The translations under genes were made by a program, and so were the position numbers. Below the pieces are notes generated by a model. That model was not told the DNA's origin. It did not search any database and saw only the letters and a list, made by a program, of their open reading frames with translations. A DNA stretch of 35,279 nt from a virus: positions 1 through 35,279 of IMG/VR virus record IMGVR_UViG_3300027969_000246. One strand, written 5' to 3'. Below, in pieces: positions 1 through 7,378 of this stretch. Each line of letters starts with the position of its first letter. Within the stretch, counting starts at the first letter, position 1.

Positions 1-516
1 CCCAGTTCCATACCGGGATTCGGTGCCAGGGGCACCGTGGATGCTATTATAGATCCCTACAAGTATAATCCGCTAGAAGTGTATGGCTCACACGCAGCCA
101 TACCGTTGGGGTTGAGATTTTTAATGCTAGATGATGTTAATAACAGTGTAAATCGTGGTGGTTACATCAATCTTCCTTCTCAACCTGCAGACAGTACCAG
201 TGTGCCTTATCGCGGACCGCAGGCCTGGAGAGAACCCAGCAACAATGATTCATCTTGGGAAAATCAAGATGGCACAGACCCAGTTATCAAAGCCAATTCT
301 ATTATAGAGTGGACTGGGCGTACATGGACCACAATATGGGATCCAGAAGAAAATACCTTAGAGGCAGCAGACATACTAGGTGAGGAATTTAGTCCGACCT
401 ATATACAAAATATACGCACAGGTATCAAATACCAATGGGAAGGCACCCAATGGATCAAAGCCTTTGAAGGTGAGTATAAGTCAGGAGAATGGAGCTTCAG
501 AACTTCAGATGGATAA
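1..516 (+). CDS. C-terminal part of an unidentified W-rich, probably virion, protein (partial at window start)
   Basis: The reading frame is open from the first base of the window (Pro-Ser-Ser-Ile-Pro-Gly...). The first start-like codon, GTG at 37, is therefore probably internal, and this is the 3' part of a longer gene ending with TAA at 514-516. The visible 171 residues include NPLEVYGSHAAIPLGLRF near the start. Further on are two Trp-rich segments, WTGRTWTTIWDPEE and YKSGEWSF near the C-terminus. W-rich 'W-x-G-x-x-W' segments of this kind recur in virion proteins of marine T4-like phages, which is the only basis for calling it structural. The next gene follows within a few bases. I cannot assign it to a named T4 protein. 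Confidence 0.6.
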   Translation, partial: PSSIPGFGARGTVDAIIDPYKYNPLEVYGSHAAIPLGLRFLMLDDVNNSVNRGGYINLPSQPADSTSVPYRGPQAWREPSNNDSSWENQDGTDPVIKANSIIEWTGRTWTTIWDPEENTLEAADILGEEFSPTYIQNIRTGIKYQWEGTQWIKAFEGEYKSGEWSFRTSDG

Positions 517-524
517 GTACTGGC

Positions 525-914
525 ATGCAACAGCGTGCCGGATTATTATTCTTAGCTAAAACCACAGGTCGTATACTGCTGATCTTAGATGATGAGCGAT
601 GGACCGTGCCCACATTCCAGCGTAATAACAGCCTCTTAGAAGATGCAGATGAATTGTTAACTCAATATGCACAGGGCCGTATAGTTCCCATTGAACTATA
701 TTTGTCCGAAGATCGAGGTTTTGAATATGGCACATATGTGTGTGTGGTCGATCAAGAGTTTTTGACTCTAGCATCAAAGACTGTATGCTGGGCAGATTTA
801 GATTGTTTGCCAAAACAACTGCACTCAGGGTTACGCACCACATTAAATAATCAGGTAATACGTGTAAAAATAGAAACTGTCATGGAGTTAATAAAAAATG
901 CTACAACGAGCTGA
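525..914 (+). CDS. Nudix-fold-like protein without a Nudix box
   Basis: The pattern resembles the Nudix-related small proteins of T4-like marine phages. It has an N-terminal strand block (RAGLLFLAKTTGRILLILDD), then the W-x-V-P position where Nudix enzymes carry W-x-x-P-G-G. A YGTYVCVVDQEF strand and a late 'W-A-D-L-x-x-L-P' segment typical of Nudix C-termini follow. The Nudix box itself (G-x5-E-x7-R-E-U-x-E-E-x-G-U) is not recognisable. The expected region reads TFQRNNSLLEDADELLTQYA, without the P-G-G and R-E-x-x-E-E residues, so pyrophosphohydrolase activity is doubtful. I prefer the ATG at 525 because it starts directly at the fold. An in-frame ATG at 489 would add 12 residues and overlap the previous gene. 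The 3' end overlaps the next gene by 17 nt. Confidence 0.5.
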   Translation: MQQRAGLLFLAKTTGRILLILDDERWTVPTFQRNNSLLEDADELLTQYAQGRIVPIELYLSEDRGFEYGTYVCVVDQEFLTLASKTVCWADLDCLPKQLHSGLRTTLNNQVIRVKIETVMELIKNATTS

Positions 915-1152
915 AAGATTTCAAACCGATATAAAACATTATCGAGAAGCCATAGATAAGATTACAAATCCAGGAGCTAAACTTGAAGCTGAAAAACTTC
1001 TAAATAATTTAATTTTTGAAGTTAAAGGACTGGATATTACATTTACAGACATGGTCTATCAAAAACAATTGCCTTCCCAAGGTACCGAAATGCGTGAACG
1101 CATATCCGAAATAAGAAAAAAATTAGATTCTCAAATTAGACTCAACGGATGA
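898..1152 (+). CDS. Small helical protein, unidentified
   Basis: This 84-residue, charged, almost wholly helix-compatible protein is rich in E, K, R, L and I with few prolines (for example KLEAEKLLNNLIFEVKGLD). It has no signal peptide or membrane segment. It overlaps the Nudix-like gene by 17 nt and the next gene by 4 nt (ATGA at 1149-1152), so it belongs to a translationally coupled set. In size and helical pattern it resembles the 90-residue helical protein at 34851-35120, but I cannot show homology. Probably a small accessory or assembly protein; function unknown. Confidence 0.5.
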   Translation: MLQRAERFQTDIKHYREAIDKITNPGAKLEAEKLLNNLIFEVKGLDITFTDMVYQKQLPSQGTEMRERISEIRKKLDSQIRLNG

Positions 1153-1412
1153 GCGATTTTAAATATTCGTTTTCAATAGTCAACGATTCCGGTATCTCGC
1201 CAGCATTTATCAAAGCTAATTCTTATTTGATTAAAAATTCTTCTATCCTGGCTAGTGAAAAAGAAGCATTGAAAGGTCAAGCGATATTAGAGGAAATATG
1301 GCTTGCTGAATTTCGTGGAAAGTTATTCTACGATCAAGATGTAAAGGCGTGGACTAGAGTAGACTTCGATAGTGAACAAGATCTGACAATGTTTTTAATT
1401 AAATGGGGTTGA
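1149..1412 (+). CDS. Small protein of unknown function
   Basis: This 87-residue protein starts in an ATGA overlap with the preceding gene. It is mixed alpha/beta with a central helix (KEALKGQAILEEIWLAEF) and an aromatic C-terminal segment (AWTRVDFDSEQDLTMFLIKWG). I do not recognise the family. It is the last plus-strand gene of the left block, and its end overlaps the end of the convergent minus-strand gene by 18 nt. No terminator separates the two convergent units. Confidence 0.5.
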   Translation: MSDFKYSFSIVNDSGISPAFIKANSYLIKNSSILASEKEALKGQAILEEIWLAEFRGKLFYDQDVKAWTRVDFDSEQDLTMFLIKWG

Positions 1413-1760
1413 TTCTACCCAAATATTTTTTGACTGCAAGTCAATTCCAAATACTGCTGCCTGTCTAGATACTTGTTCGGCAGCATCCGGACCATAAAAT
1501 GTCTGTATCCCTTGATCTAAATGGCTGAACAGATTGTACACGATCATATAAAACTCAGCGTAGGGACTCCACGACACATATATTCCCAAACTTCCCGGTG
1601 CGTAATAAATCTGTTCCCAAAAAGCTACGTCGGGAACAGTAATTTCTCTATCTTGACCCCACCCAGGCGGAACTATGGTGTTCGTTGGTCGAATGTAACT
1701 AGAAAAATCTAATTTCCAAGGATGATTTAAAATATCGTGAGTGGATCGAATAATCAACAT
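1395..1760 (-). CDS. Small protein, paralogue of the gene at 13006-13479
   Basis: A 121-residue protein, clearly related to the 157-residue protein at 13006-13479. Shared elements in the same order are an N-terminal R-S/T-T-x-(D/N)-I-L segment, a V-P-P / L-P-P segment before a W, D-x-x-(F/Y)-W-E-x-(I/L)-Y, then (G)-(I)-(Y/F)-x-(S/A)-W-x-P-Y-A-E-(F/Y)-Y, then T-F-Y-G-P-(D/N)-A-E, and a C-terminal W-V-(E/D). The start codon follows the stop of the upstream gene directly (TAAATG), with no convincing ribosome site, so translation is probably coupled. The function is unknown. Its position among fibre-associated genes suggests a virion or fibre-accessory role. It lacks the roughly 25-residue insertion after the P-Y-A-E-Y-Y motif seen in its paralogue. 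Confidence 0.6.
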   Translation of the reverse strand: MLIIRSTHDILNHPWKLDFSSYIRPTNTIVPPGWGQDREITVPDVAFWEQIYYAPGSLGIYVSWSPYAEFYMIVYNLFSHLDQGIQTFYGPDAAEQVSRQAAVFGIDLQSKNIWVESTPFN

Positions 1761-2315
1761 TTAGTTGTTGAGCTTGCCGCCATCTTGGGGGATAACTTCT
1801 TCAGGTAATCCTTCGATCCATGCCTGTCGTTTTTCACTCCATTGATACAACTTACGCGGTATAGGGTCATCAACACCTGCCGATGGATCAGGATTAGGAG
1901 TTGGAGCTTTCCATACATGGTTAGCATCGTCGAATGTCCAGGAAGGAAATGGTTGCGGCCCTTTTGATGTCGTAACGGTTTTGCTGATACTTGCTATTTC
2001 TTTAGAGTCGCTGATAGTACCTACGTATGCTTCAACATTGTAAGAAAAATTTGCACCTAATAGTTCATGCGATTTTCCGATCAGTGTTGTTTTCATTAAT
2101 TCGTATTTGATTGGTGCAACTGGATATCGGGCTGAATATATTTCGTTGCCGTCTTTTGTTAATTTTAATTTAAATTCGATATCAGACACATCTCTGTCGA
2201 TGTCGTCTTTAGAAAAAACATTAAATTGTACTTCGGTATACTCATGTCCAATCTTGGAATCATCTATACTCAGTGTGCGCTCTAAAATATCGTAAGTAAT
2301 TTTTAAAATATCCAT
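1761..2315 (-). CDS. Probable virion/tail-associated protein with a P-x-P-S-W-T-F segment
   Basis: This 184-residue protein has two parts. Residues 1 to about 115 are beta-rich and hydrophilic, like a small immunoglobulin-like or fibre-associated domain. The C-terminal third contains GPQPFPSWTFDDANHVWKAP followed by YQWSEKRQAWIE. The pairing of 'P-[FY]-P-S-W-x-x-[DN]' with 'Y-x-W-x-[ED]-x-x-x-x-W' is one I recall from small structural proteins of cyanophages. It starts with ATG preceded by AAGGAAAC and lies just downstream of a near-consensus promoter and a late-type element (2342-2371). It is followed with no gap by the 1395-1760 gene. Exact function unknown. Confidence 0.55.
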   Translation of the reverse strand: MDILKITYDILERTLSIDDSKIGHEYTEVQFNVFSKDDIDRDVSDIEFKLKLTKDGNEIYSARYPVAPIKYELMKTTLIGKSHELLGANFSYNVEAYVGTISDSKEIASISKTVTTSKGPQPFPSWTFDDANHVWKAPTPNPDPSAGVDDPIPRKLYQWSEKRQAWIEGLPEEVIPQDGGKLNN

Positions 2316-2341
2316 GATCTGTTTCCTTGGTAATTTAGCAT

Positions 2342-2371
2342 CTTATATTTAGTTAATAATTTTCCTGTCAA
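2342..2371 (-). promoter_or_regulatory. Promoter for the minus pair 2315-1395: sigma70-like plus late CTAAATA element
   Basis: On the minus strand, TTGACA (complement of 2366-2371) is followed after 18 nt by TATAAG (complement of 2342-2347), a near-consensus sigma70 promoter. Overlapping it, the minus strand reads CTAAATA (complement of 2346-2352), matching the T4-like late promoter element. The start codon lies about 30 nt downstream, with an AAGGAA ribosome site between. Having both types would allow early and late expression. Confidence 0.5.
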
Positions 2372-2382
2372 ATATTTACCCA

Positions 2383-2389
2383 CTAAATA
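2383..2389 (+). promoter_or_regulatory. Late-promoter-like CTAAATA before the oxygenase/halogenase cassette
   Basis: CTAAATA lies 7 nt upstream of the first ATG of the cassette (2397), in the divergent intergenic region 2316-2396. If it works as a T4-type late element, the first transcript would be leaderless or nearly so, since no ribosome site precedes that ATG. No good sigma70 -35/-10 pair was found on the plus strand here, so this is the only visible candidate promoter for the 10.6-kb operon. Confidence 0.35.
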
Positions 2390-2396
2390 CTCAGCT

Positions 2397-2969
2397 ATGC
2401 TAATCACTAACATTTTTTCAAGTTTTATTGCCTACGAACAACTAACTTTGGATCTAGAAAGGCTTAAAAATTATTGTTACTCTCTTAAGAATTTATCAAA
2501 TGGACGAATATTGAGTAACTACGGCGGATGGCAAAGTGACGATCTACCGTTGGAATCTAAAGACACTGAAGAGTTACGTGCAGTCATTAATAACAAAATT
2601 GTAGAAATATTAAAAAATCTAGGGTTGACTAACGAGTTTACAATCAGTAACTATTGGTTAAATGTAAACGGTAAAGGTGATTTCAACAGACCGCATCGCC
2701 ACGGTTTTTCTACATTATCGGGTGTAATATATATTAGTGCTCCTCCTAATTCTGGAAAATTAGTGTTAAGGAATCCTAATCATGCCCATGGTTTTTGTAT
2801 TGATGAAAAAATAGTAACTGATTGGAATCAGTTTAATTCGTTTACTTGGGAAATCGAGCCTGAGCCAAACAAGATGTTGGTGTGGCCAGCATGGATAGAT
2901 CATTACACATTACCTAATAACTCAAACGAAGATCGCATTTCGCTTGCATTTAATATTTTAGTCACATGA
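2397..2969 (+). CDS. 2OG-Fe(II) oxygenase-like protein, H-x-H subfamily (gene 1 of cassette)
   Basis: A 190-residue protein resembling the 'putative 2OG-Fe(II) oxygenase' family often annotated as TIGR02466. Visible signatures are N-R-P-H-R-H-G-F-S-T-L-S-G-V-I-Y-I at about 97-113, with H100 and H102 as probable metal ligands. The distal histidine is H169 in W-I-D-H, followed by N-S-N-E-D-R180-I-S-L-A-F-N, where the Arg would bind the 2OG carboxylate. In this family the usual H-x-D is H-x-H. It lacks a ribosome site and lies 7 nt downstream of CTAAATA. Its end overlaps the next gene (ATGA). The last cassette gene (12386-13009) is of the same subfamily. Substrate unknown. Confidence 0.75.
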   Translation: MLITNIFSSFIAYEQLTLDLERLKNYCYSLKNLSNGRILSNYGGWQSDDLPLESKDTEELRAVINNKIVEILKNLGLTNEFTISNYWLNVNGKGDFNRPHRHGFSTLSGVIYISAPPNSGKLVLRNPNHAHGFCIDEKIVTDWNQFNSFTWEIEPEPNKMLVWPAWIDHYTLPNNSNEDRISLAFNILVT

Positions 2970-3508
2970 TGCTACAAGTATACGACAACATATTTGACGA
3001 CAAATATATTTTTGAACTCAACGAATTATGTGACAAACTACCTAACATTCCACATAACGTTGCTAACAGCCAAACGTGGCCCTATGGTAGAGTCGGCACA
3101 CACAATATCATGGGGGCGACTTTGTTTAGGAAATTATCCGACTATGTCTACGAGTCAGGATGCCCTTTGCAATTGATGTGGGCATTTGATCACTTTGCAA
3201 ATAAGATATTAAAAGAGCCTGTTGAATTAAAAGAAATATATTCTAATTTACAAGTTATGGGCATGGACGGGTCGTCCCACACCGACACCGGTGGTGGTTC
3301 TAAAACTGCTATATTGTTTACTACCTACAACTGGAAGAAAGAATGGGGTGGTGAATTTCAAACTCTTGATCAGCAAGGAAATGTCACTAATACTATTGAC
3401 TATGTTCCTGGAAGAATTCTATATTTTGATGCAGACATTCCGCATCGTGGGCTAGGGCCAACTGTTCCTGGCGTGTATAGGCACAGTATTGCTTATAGGA
3501 TAAAATAA
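2966..3508 (+). CDS. 2OG-Fe(II) oxygenase (gene 2 of cassette)
   Basis: A 180-residue double-stranded beta-helix dioxygenase. The iron triad is visible as H105-T-D107 (SSHTDTGGG) and H160 (DADIPHRGLGP), with R172 in V-Y-R-H-S-I-A-Y-R as the probable 2-oxoglutarate ligand. W-G-G-E-F lies between the two halves, as in prolyl-4-hydroxylase-like enzymes. It would couple 2OG decarboxylation to hydroxylation of an unknown substrate in the infected cell. It overlaps the upstream gene by 4 nt, and the next gene starts on its last stop-codon base (TAATG). Confidence 0.8.
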   Translation: MMLQVYDNIFDDKYIFELNELCDKLPNIPHNVANSQTWPYGRVGTHNIMGATLFRKLSDYVYESGCPLQLMWAFDHFANKILKEPVELKEIYSNLQVMGMDGSSHTDTGGGSKTAILFTTYNWKKEWGGEFQTLDQQGNVTNTIDYVPGRILYFDADIPHRGLGPTVPGVYRHSIAYRIK

Positions 3509-4149
3509 TGAAAATCGCATTTTATACCGTGTGCGAATTACCTGTTGCAGTTATCGACGAATACTATGACAACCGTGCCTGTGATCGCATCTGGCAAGAA
3601 TTATGCTTTTTAAATAACGATCAAGGAAAACTTCTAAACCCATCAGCAACCGGAAGTGCATTAGATCTAACGACCGGGGTTCCTCTAAAAAGAAACCATG
3701 GTATAGATCTGGAGAGCGTGTATGCAGACCATGCAATTTCAAATATTTTAAGAGAAAACAAAAAACTATTTAGAGATGAACTCACTGATCAATTAATGGG
3801 GCACCATGCTTTTTTTAGATATCTCAGAGGAGATCCAGAAAACAGCACATTGGTACAATATTATGAGAACGGAGATCATTATAAAAAACACACCGACGGT
3901 GCAGTTATAACTGCCATTACATTTTTCTATCAAGGACCTAAGTCGTTTTCCGGTGGAAATTTGATTTTTGAAGATAAATTACAAATAGACTGCGGGTATA
4001 ATCGAACGGTAATTTTTCCATCTATATTGTTCCATGCTGTTGAGTCAGTTAGCATTAGCAGCTCGTTGGTAGGTCAAAATTTTGGCAGATATTCTATAAC
4101 CCAATTTGTAGGTAATCCTATCGGGGATCAATTAATACAACAGAGGTAA
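3508..4149 (+). CDS. Prolyl-4-hydroxylase-like 2OG-Fe(II) oxygenase (gene 3 of cassette)
   Basis: A 213-residue protein with a textbook P4H-like core. It has L-V-Q-Y-Y-E-N-G-D-H-Y-K-K-H128-T-D130-G, then F-S-G-G-N-L-I-F-E-D, then V-I-F-P-S-I-L-F-H176-A-V-E, and finally F-G-R194-Y-S-I-T-Q-F, where Arg is the expected 2OG-binding residue. All three iron ligands and the Arg are present, so the enzyme is probably active. The N-terminal 90 residues form a family-variable cap. Gene order and 1-nt overlap place it in the same operon; AGAGG near its 3' end serves the next gene. Confidence 0.85.
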   Translation: MKIAFYTVCELPVAVIDEYYDNRACDRIWQELCFLNNDQGKLLNPSATGSALDLTTGVPLKRNHGIDLESVYADHAISNILRENKKLFRDELTDQLMGHHAFFRYLRGDPENSTLVQYYENGDHYKKHTDGAVITAITFFYQGPKSFSGGNLIFEDKLQIDCGYNRTVIFPSILFHAVESVSISSSLVGQNFGRYSITQFVGNPIGDQLIQQR

Positions 4150-4153
4150 TACC

Positions 4154-4786
4154 ATGGCATTATTAGTAAACAATCTTTTTCCTGGCCATATAGAGCCAGA
4201 CACCGTTGTAGGTGGCTGCATTGATATTTTTGAAAACGCTTGGCCTAACTGGGCTGAAACAATTCAGGCAGTTGAGCAACAGGTCAAGAACACTGATTCA
4301 GGTGTGTATTGGGAACGTGCAGAAACTATGAATCTTGGTCCTTTTCAAAATCACAGAACCAATCAAGTCATGGAAATCAGTCACCTGGCCAATGTCGCTG
4401 AGAATAAACTATTGCAGAATGTTCATAATCAAATGAATTTGTTGTTGCTGGCCGCTACAAACTCCTATTCAAAACGCTACGGTATCAATGAAGGGTTCTG
4501 GCATGAGGGATATAACTTATTGAAATATAGCCAAGGTCAACAATATCAAGCACACTACGACGGCGGTACTGGAGTAGGCAGAGTGGTATCTGCAATAATC
4601 TACTTAAATTCAGACTATGATGGCGGTCATCTCGAGTTTCCAAATTTTAAAATAAAAATCAAGCCGGAACCTGGAATGTTAATTTTGTTTCCGTCAAACT
4701 ATGCTTACAAACACGTTGCACACCCAGTAACTGGTGGTACAAAATATGCATTGGTAACATGGATTAAAGATAGACAGATGTCATGA
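4154..4786 (+). CDS. Prolyl-4-hydroxylase-like 2OG-Fe(II) oxygenase (gene 4 of cassette)
   Basis: A 210-residue P4H-like protein. The core reads L-L-K-Y-S-Q-G-Q-Q-Y-Q-A-H134-Y-D136-G-G, then S-A-I-I-Y-L-N, D-G-G-H-L-E-F-P, and I-L-F-P-S-N-Y-A-Y-K-H187. It closes with P-V-T-G-G-T-K197-Y-A-L-V-T-W. Most bacterial and phage relatives have Arg where K197 stands; animal collagen prolyl-4-hydroxylases use Lys there, so 2OG binding is still plausible. The start is preceded by AGAGG at a suitable distance, 4 nt after the previous stop. The end overlaps the next start by 4 nt. Confidence 0.85.
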   Translation: MALLVNNLFPGHIEPDTVVGGCIDIFENAWPNWAETIQAVEQQVKNTDSGVYWERAETMNLGPFQNHRTNQVMEISHLANVAENKLLQNVHNQMNLLLLAATNSYSKRYGINEGFWHEGYNLLKYSQGQQYQAHYDGGTGVGRVVSAIIYLNSDYDGGHLEFPNFKIKIKPEPGMLILFPSNYAYKHVAHPVTGGTKYALVTWIKDRQMS

Positions 4787-5301
4787 AATATAAAATTATT
4801 GATAATTTTTTAGAGGAACAAGAATTTAAAAATATCCAACAGACAATGTTAGGTAATGCGTTTCCTTGGTATTTCAATGAAGGTGTGACCTATCAAGATC
4901 TGTCCAAAGATTATCTTCATAATTTTCAATTCACACACATGTTCTGGAATGTAACCGGTAGACTTGCTCAAAGTGAGTGGAGCTCGTTGTTGGATCCTGT
5001 GATTGCGAAAATTGATCCAGCAGCCATGCTTAGGATGAAAGCCAATCTCATGCCCGTGACTGCTGAAAGGATTGTTCATCAATTACACATTGATCTCGAT
5101 CATATAAAATGCACAACTGCGGTGTTATATCTAAACACCAACAATGGGGCTACGATATTTGAAGACGGGTCAGAAGTGCAGAGCGTTGCAAATAGATTAG
5201 TATATTTTGATTCAACTGTTCGACATACTAGTTCATCTTGCACTGATAAAAAAGCAAGATGTGTTATCAACTTTAATTACATAGGTAAAGATTTACAATG
5301 A
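4783..5301 (+). CDS. 2OG-Fe(II) oxygenase of a type I recall from cyanophages (gene 5 of cassette)
   Basis: A 172-residue protein. The probable iron ligands are H102-I-D104 (HQLHIDLDH) and H148 (DSTVRHTSSS), with R159 in K-K-A-R-C-V-I-N-F-N as the 2OG-binding residue. Between them lies T-A-V-L-Y-L-N-T-N-N-G-A-T-I-F-E-D-G and S-V-A-N-R-L-V-Y-F. That combination is one I recall from cyanophage and marine bacterial 2OG oxygenases. It is coupled by 4-nt overlaps to the genes on both sides. Substrate unknown. Confidence 0.8.
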   Translation: MKYKIIDNFLEEQEFKNIQQTMLGNAFPWYFNEGVTYQDLSKDYLHNFQFTHMFWNVTGRLAQSEWSSLLDPVIAKIDPAAMLRMKANLMPVTAERIVHQLHIDLDHIKCTTAVLYLNTNNGATIFEDGSEVQSVANRLVYFDSTVRHTSSSCTDKKARCVINFNYIGKDLQ

Positions 5302-6002
5302 ATATAGAATTTTTACCGTCATCTGAAGATGTTCAAAATTTTATTGAACCACCTCAACCTGGAAAATCAACAATCCCGCAGTGGTTCAAAGATATGCCAG
5401 GATTTAATCCCACTCGAGATCCGTTGATGTTTGACAATGAAGGCACGTTGGTAAACAAACATTTAAAAATGTGCATGCCGTTTATTGATGCCATAACTGG
5501 CGGGTTTGTTCAAAAGACTTGGTGTGACATTTATATTAAACCAGGTGGTAACGGAACTGCTACTTATAATTGGGCGCATAATCCTGCACCGTTGGGCGAT
5601 CGAGGAAAATGCAATGTTCCAATCAGTGACAAATATTATCCGCTAGAATTCCATTGGATTGTTCCCTGGATACCTAAACTTCCAGACGGATACAGTTTAT
5701 TAATCACGCATCCGCATAACAGATTAGATCTTCCGTTCACTACACTATCCGGAATTATAGATGCAGATAAATTTCATCACGTGGGATTTGGTCAATATCC
5801 TTTTTATATCGATCATAATTTTGAAGGTATTATTCCACTCGGAACTCCTATGTTTCAAATGATTCCTTTTAAACGTGATGACTGGAAATCAACAATAAAA
5901 GAATTTAATATCACAGAGCAAAAGAAAAAATCTTATCTATCACTAAGAGAATACTGGAGCGTCTATAAAAATCATTTTTGGCAAAAGAAAAAATATGACT
6001 AA
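5298..6002 (+). CDS. Uncharacterised 'THPHNR' family protein, copy 1 (gene 6 of cassette)
   Basis: A 234-residue protein closely related to the 231-residue protein at 6618-7313. Conserved blocks are M-x-I-E-F-(L/I)-P-S-S at the start, (I/L)-P-Q-W-(F/Y)-K-D, and C-x-P-F-I-D-A-(I/L)-T-x-G-(F/Y)-(V/I)-Q-K-T-W-C-D-I. Next come P-W-I-P-K-L-P-x-G-Y-S and T-H-P-H-N-R-L-D-L-P-F-T at 137-148. The last block is G-T-P-M-F-Q-M-x-P-F-K-R. The His-rich motif and the final strand pattern would suit a cupin-like beta-barrel, but that is inference. I do not know a characterised homologue. It overlaps the next gene by 8 nt. The clustering with oxygenases and halogenases suggests a partner or a new tailoring enzyme. 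Confidence 0.6.
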   Translation: MNIEFLPSSEDVQNFIEPPQPGKSTIPQWFKDMPGFNPTRDPLMFDNEGTLVNKHLKMCMPFIDAITGGFVQKTWCDIYIKPGGNGTATYNWAHNPAPLGDRGKCNVPISDKYYPLEFHWIVPWIPKLPDGYSLLITHPHNRLDLPFTTLSGIIDADKFHHVGFGQYPFYIDHNFEGIIPLGTPMFQMIPFKRDDWKSTIKEFNITEQKKKSYLSLREYWSVYKNHFWQKKKYD

Positions 6003-6621
6003 TTTGAATCCCGAAAAATTTAAAGAAAACGGATATTGCATCATAAGATCAGCAATATCCAACGAGCTGCGAGACATCATCACGCAGTATGCGTTGTTTG
6101 ATGAAATGCAAGACTATTCAGCTGATAAAAATCAGGTCATCGGAGCTCATTCAAAATATGCTGATCCAGCAATGGAGGCGATATTGTTGCATTTGCACAG
6201 TATCATGGAAGCCAACACCGGTCTTACCCTACATCCCACATATTCTTTCTATAGAGTTTATCGCAGCGGTGATGAGTTAAAGGCGCATCGAGACCGACCG
6301 TCGTGCGAAATTTCAGCAACTCTGTGTTTTAATTACAGTTATAATGATGCAACATATCAATGGCCTATGTACATCAACGATCAGAATACCGCTGCTGATC
6401 TTAGACCAGGCGATATGTTAATTTATAGAGGATATGATCTTACCCATTGGCGAGAAAAATTTAATCCTCCCGAGGACAGTTGGCATGTGCAAGGATTTTT
6501 TCATTATGTAGATGTCAATGGTCCTTACGCCGACTACAAAAATGACGGACGTGACACTATTGGTGAATCTAGAACTAAAAAAGCAACACCAGACAAATCG
6601 TATATAACATTTACACAATGA
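5995..6621 (+). CDS. 2OG-Fe(II) oxygenase, PhyH/P4H-like (gene 7 of cassette)
   Basis: A 208-residue protein. The N-terminus (F-K-E-N-G-Y-C-I-I-R-S-A-I) is typical of phytanoyl-CoA-hydroxylase-like oxygenases. The iron site reads Y-R-V-Y-R-S-G-D-E-L-K-A-H98-R-D100-R-P-S-C-E-I-S, with H151 in L-T-H-W-R-E-K-F as the likely distal ligand. Next are W-H-V-Q-G-F-F-H-Y-V-D and N-G-P-Y-A. The H-x-D-R-P-S-C-E-I-S and H-W-R-E blocks are strongly family-like. It is sandwiched between the two THPHNR paralogues and overlaps them by 8 and 4 nt, which suggests a functional trio. Confidence 0.8.
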   Translation: MTNLNPEKFKENGYCIIRSAISNELRDIITQYALFDEMQDYSADKNQVIGAHSKYADPAMEAILLHLHSIMEANTGLTLHPTYSFYRVYRSGDELKAHRDRPSCEISATLCFNYSYNDATYQWPMYINDQNTAADLRPGDMLIYRGYDLTHWREKFNPPEDSWHVQGFFHYVDVNGPYADYKNDGRDTIGESRTKKATPDKSYITFTQ

Positions 6622-7313
6622 TAATTGAATTTATTCCTTCTAGTAAGGCAGTGTTTGATAATGTTCCTATTCCAGAACGTGCAACATCTAACTTACCTCA
6701 ATGGTACAAAGATGCGCCTGCGGCAAGCACTGCCAAACACATGGAAGTCGATCAAGAAGGAAAAATAGTCAAAGGATTGAAATCCTGCACTCCATTTATT
6801 GATGCGTTGACTTCAGGATACATTCAAAAAACTTGGTGTGACATACATATCGAATTTAATAATGGTGAATTTAATTATCGTTGTGGTCAAGATCCTATAA
6901 TAATGGAGCACCGAGACAAAGTCAACACCGAGATCACTGAGCAATACTATCCTATTGAATTCGCATGGTTGATGCCGTGGATTCCCAAACTACCCAAAGG
7001 CTATAGTATACTATGCACTCATCCTCACAATCGATTAGATCTTCCGTTTACAGCACTCACCGGGATCATCGACTCCGATGAGTTTTATCACGTTGGGTTT
7101 GGTAAATTTCCTTTTTATATTGAAAAAGGATTCACCGGTACCATACCTGCGGGTACTCCGATGTTTCAAATGACTCCATTTAAACGCGACTCGTGGGAAT
7201 CTAAAAAAATTAAATACGAAGAAGAAGCACAAACTAAAAGAGAATACACATATCTTAGAGAATTTTATAATGTGTATAAAAATAAATTTTGGAAGAAAAA
7301 ATCTTATAGGTGA
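6618..7313 (+). CDS. Uncharacterised 'THPHNR' family protein, copy 2 (gene 8 of cassette)
   Basis: A 231-residue paralogue of the protein at 5298-6002. It keeps P-Q-W-Y-K-D, C-T-P-F-I-D-A-L-T-S-G-Y-I-Q-K-T-W-C-D-I, P-W-I-P-K-L-P-K-G-Y-S, T-H-P-H-N-R-L-D-L-P-F-T (134-145) and P-M-F-Q-M-T-P-F-K-R. The main differences are a shorter segment around residues 35-55 and a more charged C-terminus (K-x-Y-E-E-E-A-Q-T-K-R-E). Both copies look intact, so both are probably used. It starts in an ATGA overlap, and the first halogenase follows 3 nt after its stop; AGGTGA at its 3' end is that gene's ribosome site. Function unknown. Confidence 0.6.
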   Translation: MIIEFIPSSKAVFDNVPIPERATSNLPQWYKDAPAASTAKHMEVDQEGKIVKGLKSCTPFIDALTSGYIQKTWCDIHIEFNNGEFNYRCGQDPIIMEHRDKVNTEITEQYYPIEFAWLMPWIPKLPKGYSILCTHPHNRLDLPFTALTGIIDSDEFYHVGFGKFPFYIEKGFTGTIPAGTPMFQMTPFKRDSWESKKIKYEEEAQTKREYTYLREFYNVYKNKFWKKKSYR

Positions 7314-7378
7314 TTTATGAAAATAGTAATTGTAGGTGGCGGCACTGCTGGATGGTTAGCTGCATATTGCTTGTGTAA
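7313..7378 (+). repeat. 5' near-identical segment of the tandem halogenases (pairs with about 8795-8860)
   Basis: The bases around and after the two start codons match except for two silent differences (GTA/GTG and GGC/GGT) across about 62 nt. This is much closer than in the following segment of the same genes. Confidence 0.7.

Noticed and set aside
556-843. Minus-strand 95-codon open frame
   Set aside because: It is antisense to the Nudix-like gene, has no start context, and lies within a plus-strand operon with overlapping genes.
1521-1712. Plus-strand 63-codon open frame
   Set aside because: It is opposite the 1395-1760 gene, which has a paralogue confirming the minus-strand reading.
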